From NCBI RefSeq assembly GCF_016865235.1, contig NZ_CP064030.1, positions 2,170,001-2,234,000 of the forward strand: a stretch of 64,000 nucleotides of DNA. Reading direction: 5' to 3'. Below are positions 1 to 8,253 of the stretch, in pieces. This stretch comes from Dyella caseinilytica (lineage in GTDB: Bacteria > Pseudomonadota > Gammaproteobacteria > Xanthomonadales > Rhodanobacteraceae). How positions within the stretch are numbered: the first letter of the stretch is position 1; every line of letters begins with the position of its first letter. A program made the position numbers and the translations under genes. Under the pieces are notes generated by a model. That model worked only from the letters and a program-made list of their open reading frames with translations, made no database searches and was not told the DNA's origin.

Positions 1-413
1 TAGCCTATCCACAGGTCGCCATTGGGTTCCGCATAAAGCGAAAAGATGTTCGTACTCGGCAACAAACGGGTCACACTGTTATCAAAGTGGACGCCATCAA
101 ATCGGTACAGGCCGTTTTGTGTCCCAATCCATAGAAAGCCATCCGGCGCCTGAGCGATCCAGGTCGCGTTGGATGGAGCACCATCCCGAGATAAATAGGC
201 GTGGTGCTGAAGCTGGCTCAGCAGCAATCGGTAAGGTGACTGCGACGAGAGGGGTGAGACGAGGTGCGAGGGTTCGGCAGACCAAACCATACGCGCGGAG
301 CCGAAGGACACCAGTAGTAAGCACGCGAAACACGCGCGCACGTACCCGCTTCGGCCGCCAATCCATCGCGCAGCTAATAGAAGGGCGTTCTTGCCGATGG
401 TATTTGTACCCAT
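1..413 (-). CDS. beta-propeller sensor protein, N-terminal fragment (probable two-component sensor kinase)
   Basis: Reading the minus strand from an ATG at 413-411 gives about 137 residues that continue past the left edge. After a basic start there is a hydrophobic stretch (ACFACLLLVSFGSA) that looks like a signal peptide or membrane anchor. Then come two 'two-component regulator propeller' motifs, DGFLWIGTQNGLYRFDG and, about 30 residues later, GDLWIG. The same arrangement opens the hybrid kinase at 44909, so a periplasmic ligand-sensing propeller followed by a kinase is the likely full protein. Kinase and output domains are outside the window and not seen. It is divergent from the catabolic genes that start at 677 and could regulate them; this is inference. 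The ATG at 413 is the first in frame after the hydrophilic upstream codons and has only a weak ribosome binding site. Confidence 0.75.
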   Translation of the reverse strand, partial: MGTNTIGKNALLLAARWIGGRSGYVRACFACLLLVSFGSARMVWSAEPSHLVSPLSSQSPYRLLLSQLQHHAYLSRDGAPSNATWIAQAPDGFLWIGTQNGLYRFDGVHFDNSVTRLLPSTNIFSLYAEPNGDLWIG

Positions 414-551
414 GGAGCAACATGGAAGAGGGTGTGAGTACCTATTAGGCAACACGCCAATCAAAGGTCGCAAGCCAAATCCAATTTAGTGGTGATAGGA
501 AGCGTGAGGGAAAATCGCGTTTTTCCCCATGAAAACGCCGCTTACTTGAAT

Positions 552-586
552 AAGCATGCTTCATATTGAACAAAGCTGTCATGACA
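552..586. promoter_or_regulatory. two short palindromes between divergent genes
   Basis: AAGCATGCTT (552-561) and TGTCATGACA (577-586) are both perfect 10-bp palindromes, 16 bp apart, in the 263-bp gap between the sensor fragment and the MFS gene. They could be operator half-sites for a regulator of either gene. Short palindromes also occur by chance, so support is weak. Confidence 0.25.
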
Positions 587-676
587 TGAGACGCATAACT
601 ACCCATTTGGGGGACGAATAGCCAAAGGGCGCAAGATAGAGTACGAGTAACCTGGGTAAACGGCCAAGGTAAACCG

Positions 677-1921
677 ATGAGCGCCAGACCTGCAGTCGTT
701 CAAGCGCCTCGAAGGGCAGAAACTGCCTACGCCATAGCGTGGGGATTCGCCGCCGTCTTCTATTTCCTGGAGTACGCCTCACGCTCGGCGCCAGCCGTGA
801 TGATCCCTGAGCTGTCTCAGGCGTTTAGCGTCACGGCGCTCGGGGTCAGTACCATCTTGGGCCTGTACTACTACACCTATTCGACCACCAGCTTGGTGGC
901 GGGCATCCTCCTGGATCGCTTTGGTGCCAAATATGTCGTACCCACTGGCATGGTGCTGCTCGCGATAGGCTGCCTGCTATTCGCGATACCCCAAGATTCA
1001 GTGGGAAGCGTCGGCCGCCTTTTGCAGGGCGCTGGCTCAGCGTTTGCCTTCACTGGTGCGGTATATCTTGCATCGCATGGTTTTTCTGCGAAGAGCCTGG
1101 CCACGGCGATCGGATTCACTCAGTGTTTCGGTATGTTGGGCGGATCCATGGGGCAGATTGCCGTAGGGCCGCTCATTCATGGCTTCGTCAACATCCATCA
1201 ATTCTGGATGGGATTGGGCGTCGTTGTGTTGCTGGTTGCAGTGGGTTTGCTGCTCGTGACGCCGAGCGAGAAGCACGTGGTCACGGCCGGCGAAAAACGC
1301 AATTTCCTCACCCCCTATAAAGTTGTTCTCAGCAATCCACAGTCGTACCTTTGTGGCATTGTGTCGGGTCTGCTGTTTGCGCCAACCACCATTGGCGATA
1401 TGGTCTGGGGCGTTCGTCTGTTTCAGGAAGATAAACTATTCAGTTATCACGACGCTGTCTTCGCCATTTCCATGGTGCCTTTTGGCTGGGTCTTCGGTTG
1501 TCCACTCTTCGGTTGGCTGGCCGATGTCTTGCACCGTAGAAAAGTCGCGCTACTCATTGGGGTAAGCGCGATGTTGGTCTGTGCCTTGCAGCTGACGTTT
1601 CTGCCAAGTGTGTTACCCAATTGGGTAACGCTGTTTGTATTCGGCATTTCGTCCGGCGCGGCCATGATTCCCTACACGATCATCAAAGAAGCCAATCCGG
1701 ATTACGTGAAGGGAAGCGCGACAGGTGCCATCAACTTCATCACCTTCAGCATTACGGCACTGCTTGGCCCTGTTTTTTCCAAGCACATCGGAAAGACGAT
1801 TGGTTCGTCCATGATCACTCCAGAGCACCATTTTTTCGAGTCGGGCATTTTCTGGATTGCAGTCATTGCACTGGCTCTTCTGGTGTCGTTTGCGTTGCGC
1901 GAGACGGGAAAGTCGACGTGA
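677..1921 (+). CDS. MFS transporter
   Basis: A 414-residue polytopic inner-membrane protein with about 12 hydrophobic segments and the usual MFS layout of two six-helix halves joined by a charged loop (around residues 195-215, PSEKHVVTAGEKR). The first-half loop signature appears as GILLDRFGAKYVVPTG near residue 80. It probably imports an organic acid or sugar acid by proton symport, but the substrate cannot be read from the sequence. The ATG is preceded by AAGG eight bases upstream. It is the first gene of a rightward set (tautomerase, SDR, FAH-type hydrolase, cupin, GlcG-like), which suggests it brings in the substrate these enzymes process. Confidence 0.85.
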   Translation: MSARPAVVQAPRRAETAYAIAWGFAAVFYFLEYASRSAPAVMIPELSQAFSVTALGVSTILGLYYYTYSTTSLVAGILLDRFGAKYVVPTGMVLLAIGCLLFAIPQDSVGSVGRLLQGAGSAFAFTGAVYLASHGFSAKSLATAIGFTQCFGMLGGSMGQIAVGPLIHGFVNIHQFWMGLGVVVLLVAVGLLLVTPSEKHVVTAGEKRNFLTPYKVVLSNPQSYLCGIVSGLLFAPTTIGDMVWGVRLFQEDKLFSYHDAVFAISMVPFGWVFGCPLFGWLADVLHRRKVALLIGVSAMLVCALQLTFLPSVLPNWVTLFVFGISSGAAMIPYTIIKEANPDYVKGSATGAINFITFSITALLGPVFSKHIGKTIGSSMITPEHHFFESGIFWIAVIALALLVSFALRETGKST

Positions 1922-1959
1922 GTCGAAGCTAACTCAACTATCCAAGGGTCGATAAACGA

Positions 1960-2337
1960 ATGCCACTCTATACACTGGTTACGCAGAAGGGGACGCTTGA
2001 CCGTCAGGCCAAAGCTCACCTGGCGAGACAATTGACATCCTTCCATTCCGCATACGCTGGTGTACCGGAAAATTGGATACATGTGGTATTTCATGACTTT
2101 CAGCCGGGTGACGGTTTCACCGCCGGCGAAGAAGCACCTGCTGCGGCGCTGACGGTACTGATTCGATCCGGAAGATCCTCCGAATACAAGAAAGGGATGC
2201 TGACTGAGCTATGGAAGATGTTTCAGACCGCGACTAGTGCGCCCGATGACCAAATCGTCATTGGTATACAAGAGGTCTCTCCCAGCCAGGCGATGGAGAT
2301 GGGGCAGGTGATGCCAGAGGTCGAAGAGGAAAAATAA
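1960..2337 (+). CDS. tautomerase family protein
   Basis: A 125-residue protein beginning Met-Pro (MPLYTLVTQKGTL). After removal of Met, the N-terminal proline would be the catalytic base used by the tautomerase/MIF superfamily. The length and the central WIHVVFHDFQPGDGFTAGE segment resemble the longer, roughly 120-150-residue, group that includes malonate semialdehyde decarboxylase and cis-3-chloroacrylic acid dehalogenase relatives, rather than the 62-residue 4-oxalocrotonate tautomerases. The C-terminal tail is acidic (PEVEEEK). It starts 38 bp after the MFS gene with AAGGG upstream, so co-transcription is likely. Expected role: tautomerising or hydrating an unsaturated or keto acid intermediate. 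The exact reaction is unknown. Confidence 0.75.
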   Translation: MPLYTLVTQKGTLDRQAKAHLARQLTSFHSAYAGVPENWIHVVFHDFQPGDGFTAGEEAPAAALTVLIRSGRSSEYKKGMLTELWKMFQTATSAPDDQIVIGIQEVSPSQAMEMGQVMPEVEEEK

Positions 2338-2666
2338 TACGGGCCCACTGCTATGGTCTCGTTTTCGCTCGTTGATTCCAGCAAGATCGGAGAGTGATTC
2401 AAGTCAGTCGTGATCCTGGGAATCACTTGGCTGTCATTCCGGCGGAGGCCGGAATCTACGCTTCGCGCTGGTCATGGATTCCGGCCTTCGCCGGAATGAT
2501 GTTTGCGCGAGAATGCGCTTTGGGGCAATAAAAAGCTCCTTGTCGTAAAGCTCAAAAAATTGGCAAATATCAGACACAGACCCTGTCTACAAAGAACGGC
2601 GCGTCTGGCGGAAAACGTTTTTCTTGCGGGTGTTACGAGGCGAAATCTCATTCTGGAGGTGTCGCG
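2338..2666. other. 329-bp intergenic region containing a REP-like element
   Basis: No convincing gene is present. The interval carries the inverted-repeat element at 2433-2500 and then an AT-richer stretch leading to the GGAGGT ribosome binding site of the SDR gene. The gap is wide enough to hold a separate promoter for the SDR-to-GlcG genes, but no clear -35/-10 pair stands out. Confidence 0.6.
2433..2500. repeat. REP-like inverted repeat (GGCCGGAATC type)
   Basis: GTCATTCCGGCGGAGGCCGG is followed about 20 bp later by its near-complement GGATTCCGGCCTTCGCCGGA, then ATGAT. Each half can also fold alone (CCGGC..GCCGG). This arrangement, with short direct and inverted copies of an extragenic hairpin, is typical of dispersed REP-like elements in Xanthomonadales and relatives. 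It can act as a transcript-stabilising or attenuating hairpin. Related elements are at 27855-27936 and 48543-48573. Confidence 0.8.
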
Positions 2667-3446
2667 ATGGATCTTGGAATTAGAGGCAAGAAAGCCTTGA
2701 TTTGTGGCGCGAGCCAAGGACTTGGCCGCGCTTGCGCAGATACCCTGGCCGAAGAAGGTGTGAATCTAGTCTTGTTGGCGCGAACTCAGGCAACTCTTGA
2801 GAAGGCTGCCGACGAAATCCGACAACGTTACGGCGTCGAGGTCTTGGCACTGCCTTGTGATGTCACCTCGGTCCAGGGGCGTCATGACGCCATCGCGGCA
2901 TGCGAAGACCCGGATATTTTGATCACCAACGCAAGCGGCCCACCGACCGGGGACTTTCGGAATTTTTCACTGAACGATTGGGAAAAGGCCGTTAACGCCA
3001 ACATGCTTGCTCCGGTGGAGCTTATCCGTATGACCGTGAGCGGTATGATGGAGCGTGGCTTTGGCCGCGTCGTCAATATTACGAGTTGGGCAGTGAAGAT
3101 GCCCACCGACGCCTACGCCCTTTCCGCTGCGCCAAGGCTTGGACTGACTGGATTTTCAAGCAATGTGGCGCGTGCGGTTGCGTCGCATAATGTTACCGTC
3201 AACAGCTTGCTTCCTGGTGTATACGACACCGATCGGTCCAAGTCATTGTTGGCTGCGCATGCCCAACATCTGGGGCTTTCGGTTGAACAACTGGAGAAAG
3301 ATCAGGTTCAAACGATTCCTGCCAAACGTTTTGGAGATCCGTCGGAATTCGGCGCGGCATGCGCCTTTCTTTGCAGCGTCTATGCGGGCTACATAACAGG
3401 GCAAAATCTGCTGATGGATGGCGGTCGTTATCCAGGAATTTTCTGA
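2667..3446 (+). CDS. SDR family oxidoreductase with atypical active site
   Basis: A 259-residue short-chain dehydrogenase/reductase. The nucleotide-binding glycine motif GASQGLG is at residues 14-20, the NASG version of the NNAG motif near residue 90, the catalytic-serine strand VVNITSW near 135-141, and the C-terminal GQNLLMDGG near 250. The usual YxxxK is altered: Tyr150 is kept in YALSAAPRLGLTG, but position 154 is Ala rather than Lys. SDR subgroups with SxxxRxGLTG-type helices and no canonical Lys are known and often labelled 3-oxoacyl-ACP reductase, so this is probably a subfamily trait, though ordinary YxxxK chemistry should not be assumed. A strong GGAGGT sits eight bases before the ATG. 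Likely role: oxidising or reducing an intermediate of the adjacent pathway. Confidence 0.85.
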   Translation: MDLGIRGKKALICGASQGLGRACADTLAEEGVNLVLLARTQATLEKAADEIRQRYGVEVLALPCDVTSVQGRHDAIAACEDPDILITNASGPPTGDFRNFSLNDWEKAVNANMLAPVELIRMTVSGMMERGFGRVVNITSWAVKMPTDAYALSAAPRLGLTGFSSNVARAVASHNVTVNSLLPGVYDTDRSKSLLAAHAQHLGLSVEQLEKDQVQTIPAKRFGDPSEFGAACAFLCSVYAGYITGQNLLMDGGRYPGIF

Positions 3447-3555
3447 TCTTGTGAAAGTTCTGGAACGAACAATGGTTGGCATTTACGTCCAATAAGTAAA
3501 CGTGTCTCTTGGTTAGGCTTATCTCCATGCGGAGAGATTGTCGACTGGAGACCGC

Positions 3556-4422
3556 ATGAAACTTGTACGTTTTGGCGCACCTGGCAGTGAGAGACCAGGA
3601 TTGATCGATGCGGAGGGAAAGCTACGCGACCTTTCGTATCATGTTCCCGACATCACGGGCCATCATCTGTCCGACGAGGCGCTGGCACGCATCGCCTCCA
3701 TCGATGTCAAAACTTTGAGCCTCATTGAGGAGGAGGTTCGTTTTGGGCCGCCGATTTCTTCGGTCGGAAAAATGATATGCGTAGGTCTCAACTACACGGA
3801 TCATGCCAAAGAAGCCGGACTTGCCATACCGACCGAGCCACTTTTATTCCTGAAGGGCTGTTCCCCAACGGGGCCCAATGACGCTATCGCAATGCCTCCC
3901 AATGCAACCCACTGCGATTGGGAAGTGGAGCTCGCCATCGTCATTGGCAAGCATGGGCTGCATATCGATCAGGCGCACGCATTGGAGCATGTCGCTGGCT
4001 ATTGCGTGTTGAATGATTTTACGGAACGCGAATTCCAGCTCAATCGTGCTGGTCAATGGACAAAGGGTAAGAGCTTTCCAGGTTTTTCTCCTCTGGGCCC
4101 GTGGCTGGTAACTCGCGATGAGGTTCGAGAACCCGGAAAACTTCGGCTGTGGCTCGACGTTAACGGAACACGCCGGCAAGACGGTTCCACGCAGAACCTG
4201 ATTTTTGATGTGCCTTTTATGGTCGCCTACCTATCTCAGTTTATGGCGCTTAATCCGGGCGACATCATCGCTACCGGCACGCCGGCGGGGGTTGGCGCCG
4301 GACATAAACCCGATCCAATTTTTCTCACTGATGGCGATTGCATATCGCTAGGCATCGAAGGGCTCGGTACGCAAACGCAACATATCGTCGCTTGGGAAAA
4401 GCGTCCCAAGCCATGGCTCTGA
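3556..4422 (+). CDS. fumarylacetoacetate hydrolase family protein
   Basis: A 288-residue member of the FAH superfamily, whose enzymes use a divalent metal to hydrolyse, decarboxylate or hydrate beta-diketo acids. Visible motifs include GLNYTDHAKEAG, the metal-site region DWEVELAIVIGK, then GYCVLNDFTERE, KGKSFPGFSPLGPWLV and GDIIATGTPAGVG. The opening MKLVRFGAPGSERPGLID strongly resembles 2,4-diketo-3-deoxy-L-fuconate hydrolase/ureidoglycolate-lyase-like sequences. The start at 3556 is chosen because GGAG lies just upstream; an upstream TTG at 3538 would only add six unremarkable residues. It lies between the SDR and cupin genes on the same strand. A carbon-carbon bond hydrolysis step in sugar-acid or aromatic-acid breakdown is the best guess. 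Confidence 0.85.
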   Translation: MKLVRFGAPGSERPGLIDAEGKLRDLSYHVPDITGHHLSDEALARIASIDVKTLSLIEEEVRFGPPISSVGKMICVGLNYTDHAKEAGLAIPTEPLLFLKGCSPTGPNDAIAMPPNATHCDWEVELAIVIGKHGLHIDQAHALEHVAGYCVLNDFTEREFQLNRAGQWTKGKSFPGFSPLGPWLVTRDEVREPGKLRLWLDVNGTRRQDGSTQNLIFDVPFMVAYLSQFMALNPGDIIATGTPAGVGAGHKPDPIFLTDGDCISLGIEGLGTQTQHIVAWEKRPKPWL

Positions 4423-4492
4423 CCACACGGTCGAGTTTTAAGGAAATGAGGTTATCCGTTCTGTCCCTTACACCGTACTGGAGCGCGCAGGC

Positions 4493-4921
4493 ATGTCAAA
4501 GATTAATTTTCAGCAAACGCAGGTCGTATTGCCGGAGTCCATCAAGTGGACGAAGCAGGAAGGATTTCCCGATTTCAGCTTAGAAAACGCCTCATTGTTT
4601 GGTGACATCGATGGTGGCGGACTCTACTTTTCGCTTTTGAGATGGTATCCGGGCTATATGAGTGCGCCACATTTTTATCGTACGGATCGGATTTGCGTTG
4701 TCGTCTCCGGGACGTGGTGGGTAAACAGTGGTGCGGACTTCGATCCAAATAATTGTATTCCAACAACACCAGGCAGCTACATTCATCGCGCCGCAGGAAC
4801 ACCTCATTACGACGGCGTCATCGCGGGCGCAAAGGAGCCTACGGTGATAGCCATTTGTGGCATCGCTCCCGTCGAAGTTGGATTGGTTGATCCCAGCCAG
4901 CCGGGTTGGCGCCAAGTTTGA
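4493..4921 (+). CDS. cupin domain-containing protein
   Basis: A 142-residue single-domain protein with cupin features. The first half has the PGYMSAPHFYRTDRICVVVSGTWWVNSG segment, corresponding to cupin motif 1. The second part has PGSYIHRAAGTPHYDGV, corresponding to motif 2 with the metal-ligand His. Histidines in APHFYRTD and GTPHYDG are plausible ligands; the motif-1 Glu is replaced by Asp or absent. It could be a small dioxygenase, isomerase or sugar-binding protein. It shows no signal peptide and sits between the FAH-type enzyme and the GlcG-like gene in the same direction, so it probably belongs to the same pathway. Specific function not recognised. Confidence 0.7.
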   Translation: MSKINFQQTQVVLPESIKWTKQEGFPDFSLENASLFGDIDGGGLYFSLLRWYPGYMSAPHFYRTDRICVVVSGTWWVNSGADFDPNNCIPTTPGSYIHRAAGTPHYDGVIAGAKEPTVIAICGIAPVEVGLVDPSQPGWRQV

Positions 4922-4957
4922 GATCGTTTCGCCAATTCTCTAACCATGGAGCAAGCA

Positions 4958-5389
4958 ATGACCACGTTGACACTCGGCAAAGCCCACGACGCTGTAAGTT
5001 CGGTGCTTGCTTTCGCGCGCGAAAAGTCGTTCGCACCGATGACGGTCGCATTACTCGATGCAAGGGGAATGTTGAAAGCCTTCGCAGCCGAAGATGGCGT
5101 GCCGCTGGGCCGCGCTGACATCGCGATTGGCAAGGCCCATGGCGCGCTCGCGATGGGAGCAAATTCGCGCGCGTTGGAAAAGCGTGCCCAGCAACAACCC
5201 TATTTCATCGCTGCCGCGGCACTGGCGATCGGCGGTTCGTTGATCCCGGTTCCCGGAGGTGTCTTGATTCAGGAGCCTGACGGTGGCATTGCCGGTGCGA
5301 TCGGAGTAACCGGCGACACGTCCGATAACGATGAAGCTGCTGCGTTTGCGGGGTTGGCCAAAGCGGGTCTGGCTGCGCATTCGAGTTAA
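4958..5389 (+). CDS. GlcG/HbpS family protein
   Basis: A 143-residue protein of the GlcG/HbpS (DUF336) fold. It has the characteristic core PMTVALLDARGMLKAF, GKAHGALAMG, IPVPGGVLIQ and GAIGVTGDTSDNDEAAA. Family members are found beside glycolate, diol and aromatic catabolic genes; one, HbpS, binds haem, but most have no proven activity. Two in-frame ATGs exist at 4946 and 4958. The second is preferred because GGAG lies eight bases ahead of it. It is the last gene of the rightward set beginning at 677 and is followed by a hairpin before the convergent GH2 gene. Confidence 0.8.
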   Translation: MTTLTLGKAHDAVSSVLAFAREKSFAPMTVALLDARGMLKAFAAEDGVPLGRADIAIGKAHGALAMGANSRALEKRAQQQPYFIAAAALAIGGSLIPVPGGVLIQEPDGGIAGAIGVTGDTSDNDEAAAFAGLAKAGLAAHSS

Positions 5390-5414
5390 CCATTGCTGGC
5401 CGTTTCAACAGATG

Positions 5415-5447
5415 TGTGCAGGCTGGCTACTCTGTCCAGCCTGCGCA
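5415..5447. terminator. hairpin between convergent genes
   Basis: GCAGGCTGG (5418-5426) pairs with CCAGCCTGC (5436-5444), and the stem extends by up to three further pairs, around a 9-nt loop. It lies between the GlcG-like gene and the convergent GH2 gene. There is no clear T-tract on either side, so it is only a possible bidirectional terminator. Confidence 0.4.
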
Positions 5448-5468
5448 TTGCCAGGATCAGTGCACAAA

Positions 5469-8012
5469 TCAACCGATCCGCTCAGGCTTTGATGCAAGCT
5501 CTCTTGTTCTGATCGATAGCGTGGCAGAACGTAATGGGTGTTCGGCTGGTTCGTCTTCAATGGCCTCGATCAAAATCTGGCCTGCTTTATCGGTCGATTG
5601 AATGATGACCTGGGCCAAGCCATTGAATAGCGATCGCTTGGGCTCCTTGTCGCTTTCCAGGCAGTTGGGATTGCCATTGCCAACGCCGATCAGCTGGCCA
5701 GCTCCCGAGATCCGGAACGCGATCTTGTTGTTCGCCGTGGGCACCAGTCGGTCATGTTCGTCGAGTGCCTCGACAGTGACGATGACTATGTCCTGCCTGT
5801 CGGCCGTGATCTCCGGGCGATCGGCGGTCAAGCGGATTTTTTGCGCAGGGCCGGTGGTTTCGCGCCGCTCGATCAGGACGGTTTGGCCGTTGCGACGGCC
5901 GCGCGCCTCGATGACTCCAGGTGTGTAGACAACCGGCCACTGCACATGCCCTAGATGAGGCACTTTCTTGATGCCGAGGCTTTTGCCGTTGAGCAGCAAT
6001 TCGACTTCATCGAGATTGGTGTACACCCAGACTGGGATTTCCTGACCTTCCTTGCCTTGCCAATTCCAATGCGGGAATACGTGCAGGCTGGGCGTCTTTC
6101 CCCACCAAGCTTTGTAATAGTAGTAATAATCCTTGGGAAAGCCGCACATATCGACAATCCCGAATTGCGAGTTGATCGAAGGCCAACCGTAAGGTGTCGG
6201 CTCGCCGCGGTAATCGAAGCCTGTCCAGGCGAAGCCACCTGCCAGCCAGTCGCGGCTGCCGTAGAAGCTCCACCATTGCTCGGGTGTTTGTCCCCAGTCC
6301 ACGACGCCGTCGTAGCTGTTGACCGTGTTCTTTGTCGCGTCGGAGGTATATTCGCCGCGGGTAGAAATAGCGCTGGATGTTTCCGATCCGAATACAGCAC
6401 GGTTCGGATGCTTCTTGTGGAAAGCGTCGGGATATTCCGTGTGGTAATTGAAACCGATGATATCTAGCGCATCCGATACGCCTTGCTCGTTGTCTCCATT
6501 GACCGCCGCGGAAACGACACGAGTGGGATCGAGTTGGCGACAATGCGCGACCATGGTTGCTGCGATGCGCGCACCTTCTTTCGCCATATCGCCCTTTTGA
6601 AGCGCCCATTCCTCATTGCCGATCGACCAGATGATGATCGAAGGCGAGTTGCGATATCGCTTTACCATGAGTTCCAGTTGCTGCAGGCCACTGGGGTTGG
6701 AGCTCATCTGGCGCGTTTCGCACATCATCATCATGCCCATGCGATCGCATGCCTCGACCCATTCGGGTGTCGGCATGTTGTGCGAGGTGCGCACCGCGTT
6801 GCAGCCCATTCCTTGCAGTACTGATATCCGGAACGATTGCAGCCGGTCGGGCAGGGCGGCGCCCACCCCGGCATGGTCCTGATGGTTGCAAGTGCCTTGA
6901 ATCTTGAGCGGCTCGCCATTGAGCAAAAAGCCGCGGTTGGGATCAAATATCGCCGTACGAATGCCGAACGGAATCTGCTCTGCGTCGCGCAAGGTGCTGT
7001 CGACGAAAACTTTGACGAGCACGGTGTAGAGATGAGGCTCATCAGGCGACCAGAGTGCGGGATGGCTGACGGTTGCCGTGGCCTGATAATCCATCGACGC
7101 ATTCGCGGCAATCGCCTGCGCCGGTGATGTTACCTGCGCAACCACATGACCGGCAGCATCGACGATGGTCCAATCTAGCGAGGCATTCACCGGATGCTCG
7201 CTCTCATTCTCGACAATCGTGGCAAGGGCGAGCATGGCCGCATCGCCTTTGACGTCAGGGCGCACGACGCTTTCCCATTTGCCCAGGTGAACCGGGTCCA
7301 TTTTGGTCAGCCACACGTGGCGGTAGATGCCAGCGCCTTCGTAGAACCAGCCGTCGCCGAAACTCGCGTCGACACGCAAGGCTATGTAATTCTTGCCGCC
7401 ATAATTGAGGAAATCAGTGAGGTCGAAGCGGAACGGTGTGTAGCCGTCGTCGTGACGGCCGATGAAGCAACCGTTGACGAACAGCATGACGTTGCGCATC
7501 GCGCCGTCGAATTCGATCCAGATGCGGCGTCCGCGATCGCTCTCGGGGATCTCGAACATGCGCCGGTACCAACCGACGCTGGTGGCTGGGTAGCGTCGCC
7601 CGAGTGGTTTATAGCCATGCGAGAGCAGCCGACTCTCTTCTTCTCCCTTGTCATCGTGAACGAATGGGAGCTCGACGGCCCAGTCATGCGGCAGATTCAG
7701 TGGACGCCAGCCAGCATCTTGGAAATCGGACGTGGCAATCTTGAAAGCCCCCGTCTTTGAAAAATCACTCTGGCCGAATCCATATCCGAAATCCTTGGTG
7801 GGATCATCGCCATTGCCAAGCGCGAACCGCCAGTCAAAATCGAACGGCAACTGTTCGCGTGGTGCCATGGCTGTCCTGCTTTGCACCCGAGGCAAAGGCT
7901 GCTTTCCGCGTATTTTCCCTGTGCTTTCCGCCCATGCGATACGCGGCAGAAGGGAGTAGCTAAACAGTCCAATACCTGAGATGACAAAGGTGCGGCGCGT
8001 GATATCGACCAT
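5469..8012 (-). CDS. glycoside hydrolase family 2 (beta-galactosidase-like), Tat-exported
   Basis: An 847-residue GH2 enzyme. The start at 8012 gives MVDITRRTFVISGIGLFSYS, a twin-arginine-type leader ending near AWA, so export in folded form is likely. GGAG lies 11 bases upstream. Order: N-terminal jelly roll (LPHDWAVELPF, WYRRMFEIP, YTPFRFDLT), immunoglobulin-like domain, then the TIM barrel with KIQGTCNHQDH and ENGEPxx-like entry. The acid/base motif is SIGNEEWA (about residue 466) and the nucleophile segment is FGSETSS (about 543). C-terminal beta domains resemble DUF4982 and an Ig-like/invasin fold. It probably trims a terminal beta-galactoside or beta-mannoside in the periplasm. It opens the glycan-utilisation region but is separated from the GH92/receptor genes by two others. 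Confidence 0.9.
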   Translation of the reverse strand: MVDITRRTFVISGIGLFSYSLLPRIAWAESTGKIRGKQPLPRVQSRTAMAPREQLPFDFDWRFALGNGDDPTKDFGYGFGQSDFSKTGAFKIATSDFQDAGWRPLNLPHDWAVELPFVHDDKGEEESRLLSHGYKPLGRRYPATSVGWYRRMFEIPESDRGRRIWIEFDGAMRNVMLFVNGCFIGRHDDGYTPFRFDLTDFLNYGGKNYIALRVDASFGDGWFYEGAGIYRHVWLTKMDPVHLGKWESVVRPDVKGDAAMLALATIVENESEHPVNASLDWTIVDAAGHVVAQVTSPAQAIAANASMDYQATATVSHPALWSPDEPHLYTVLVKVFVDSTLRDAEQIPFGIRTAIFDPNRGFLLNGEPLKIQGTCNHQDHAGVGAALPDRLQSFRISVLQGMGCNAVRTSHNMPTPEWVEACDRMGMMMMCETRQMSSNPSGLQQLELMVKRYRNSPSIIIWSIGNEEWALQKGDMAKEGARIAATMVAHCRQLDPTRVVSAAVNGDNEQGVSDALDIIGFNYHTEYPDAFHKKHPNRAVFGSETSSAISTRGEYTSDATKNTVNSYDGVVDWGQTPEQWWSFYGSRDWLAGGFAWTGFDYRGEPTPYGWPSINSQFGIVDMCGFPKDYYYYYKAWWGKTPSLHVFPHWNWQGKEGQEIPVWVYTNLDEVELLLNGKSLGIKKVPHLGHVQWPVVYTPGVIEARGRRNGQTVLIERRETTGPAQKIRLTADRPEITADRQDIVIVTVEALDEHDRLVPTANNKIAFRISGAGQLIGVGNGNPNCLESDKEPKRSLFNGLAQVIIQSTDKAGQILIEAIEDEPAEHPLRSATLSIRTRELASKPERIG

Positions 8013-8253
8013 GGGAATCGCAATCTCCAAGTGATTTATGCGGCATGCGCTTTTGAGCAAATAAAGAACTTGTCCTGATTTCCCCAAACATCAGCATCGG
8101 CATGTCCATCTTTCGCCATGTCGCTTGCCAGGATGGATGCTGTATCACCCCGGTGGACTTGCACAGCCATTTAGATCGTGACAAATTGTCGCTGGGAGTA
8201 ACAGCCCCTATGCCGCAAAAACCATCGTAGAGACGTCGCCGGGGAGGGCAGCC

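Noticed and set aside
97..448. Overlapping open frames of about 110 codons on both strands at the left edge
   Set aside because: The frame that encodes the propeller motifs is a different one on the minus strand; these are shadows.
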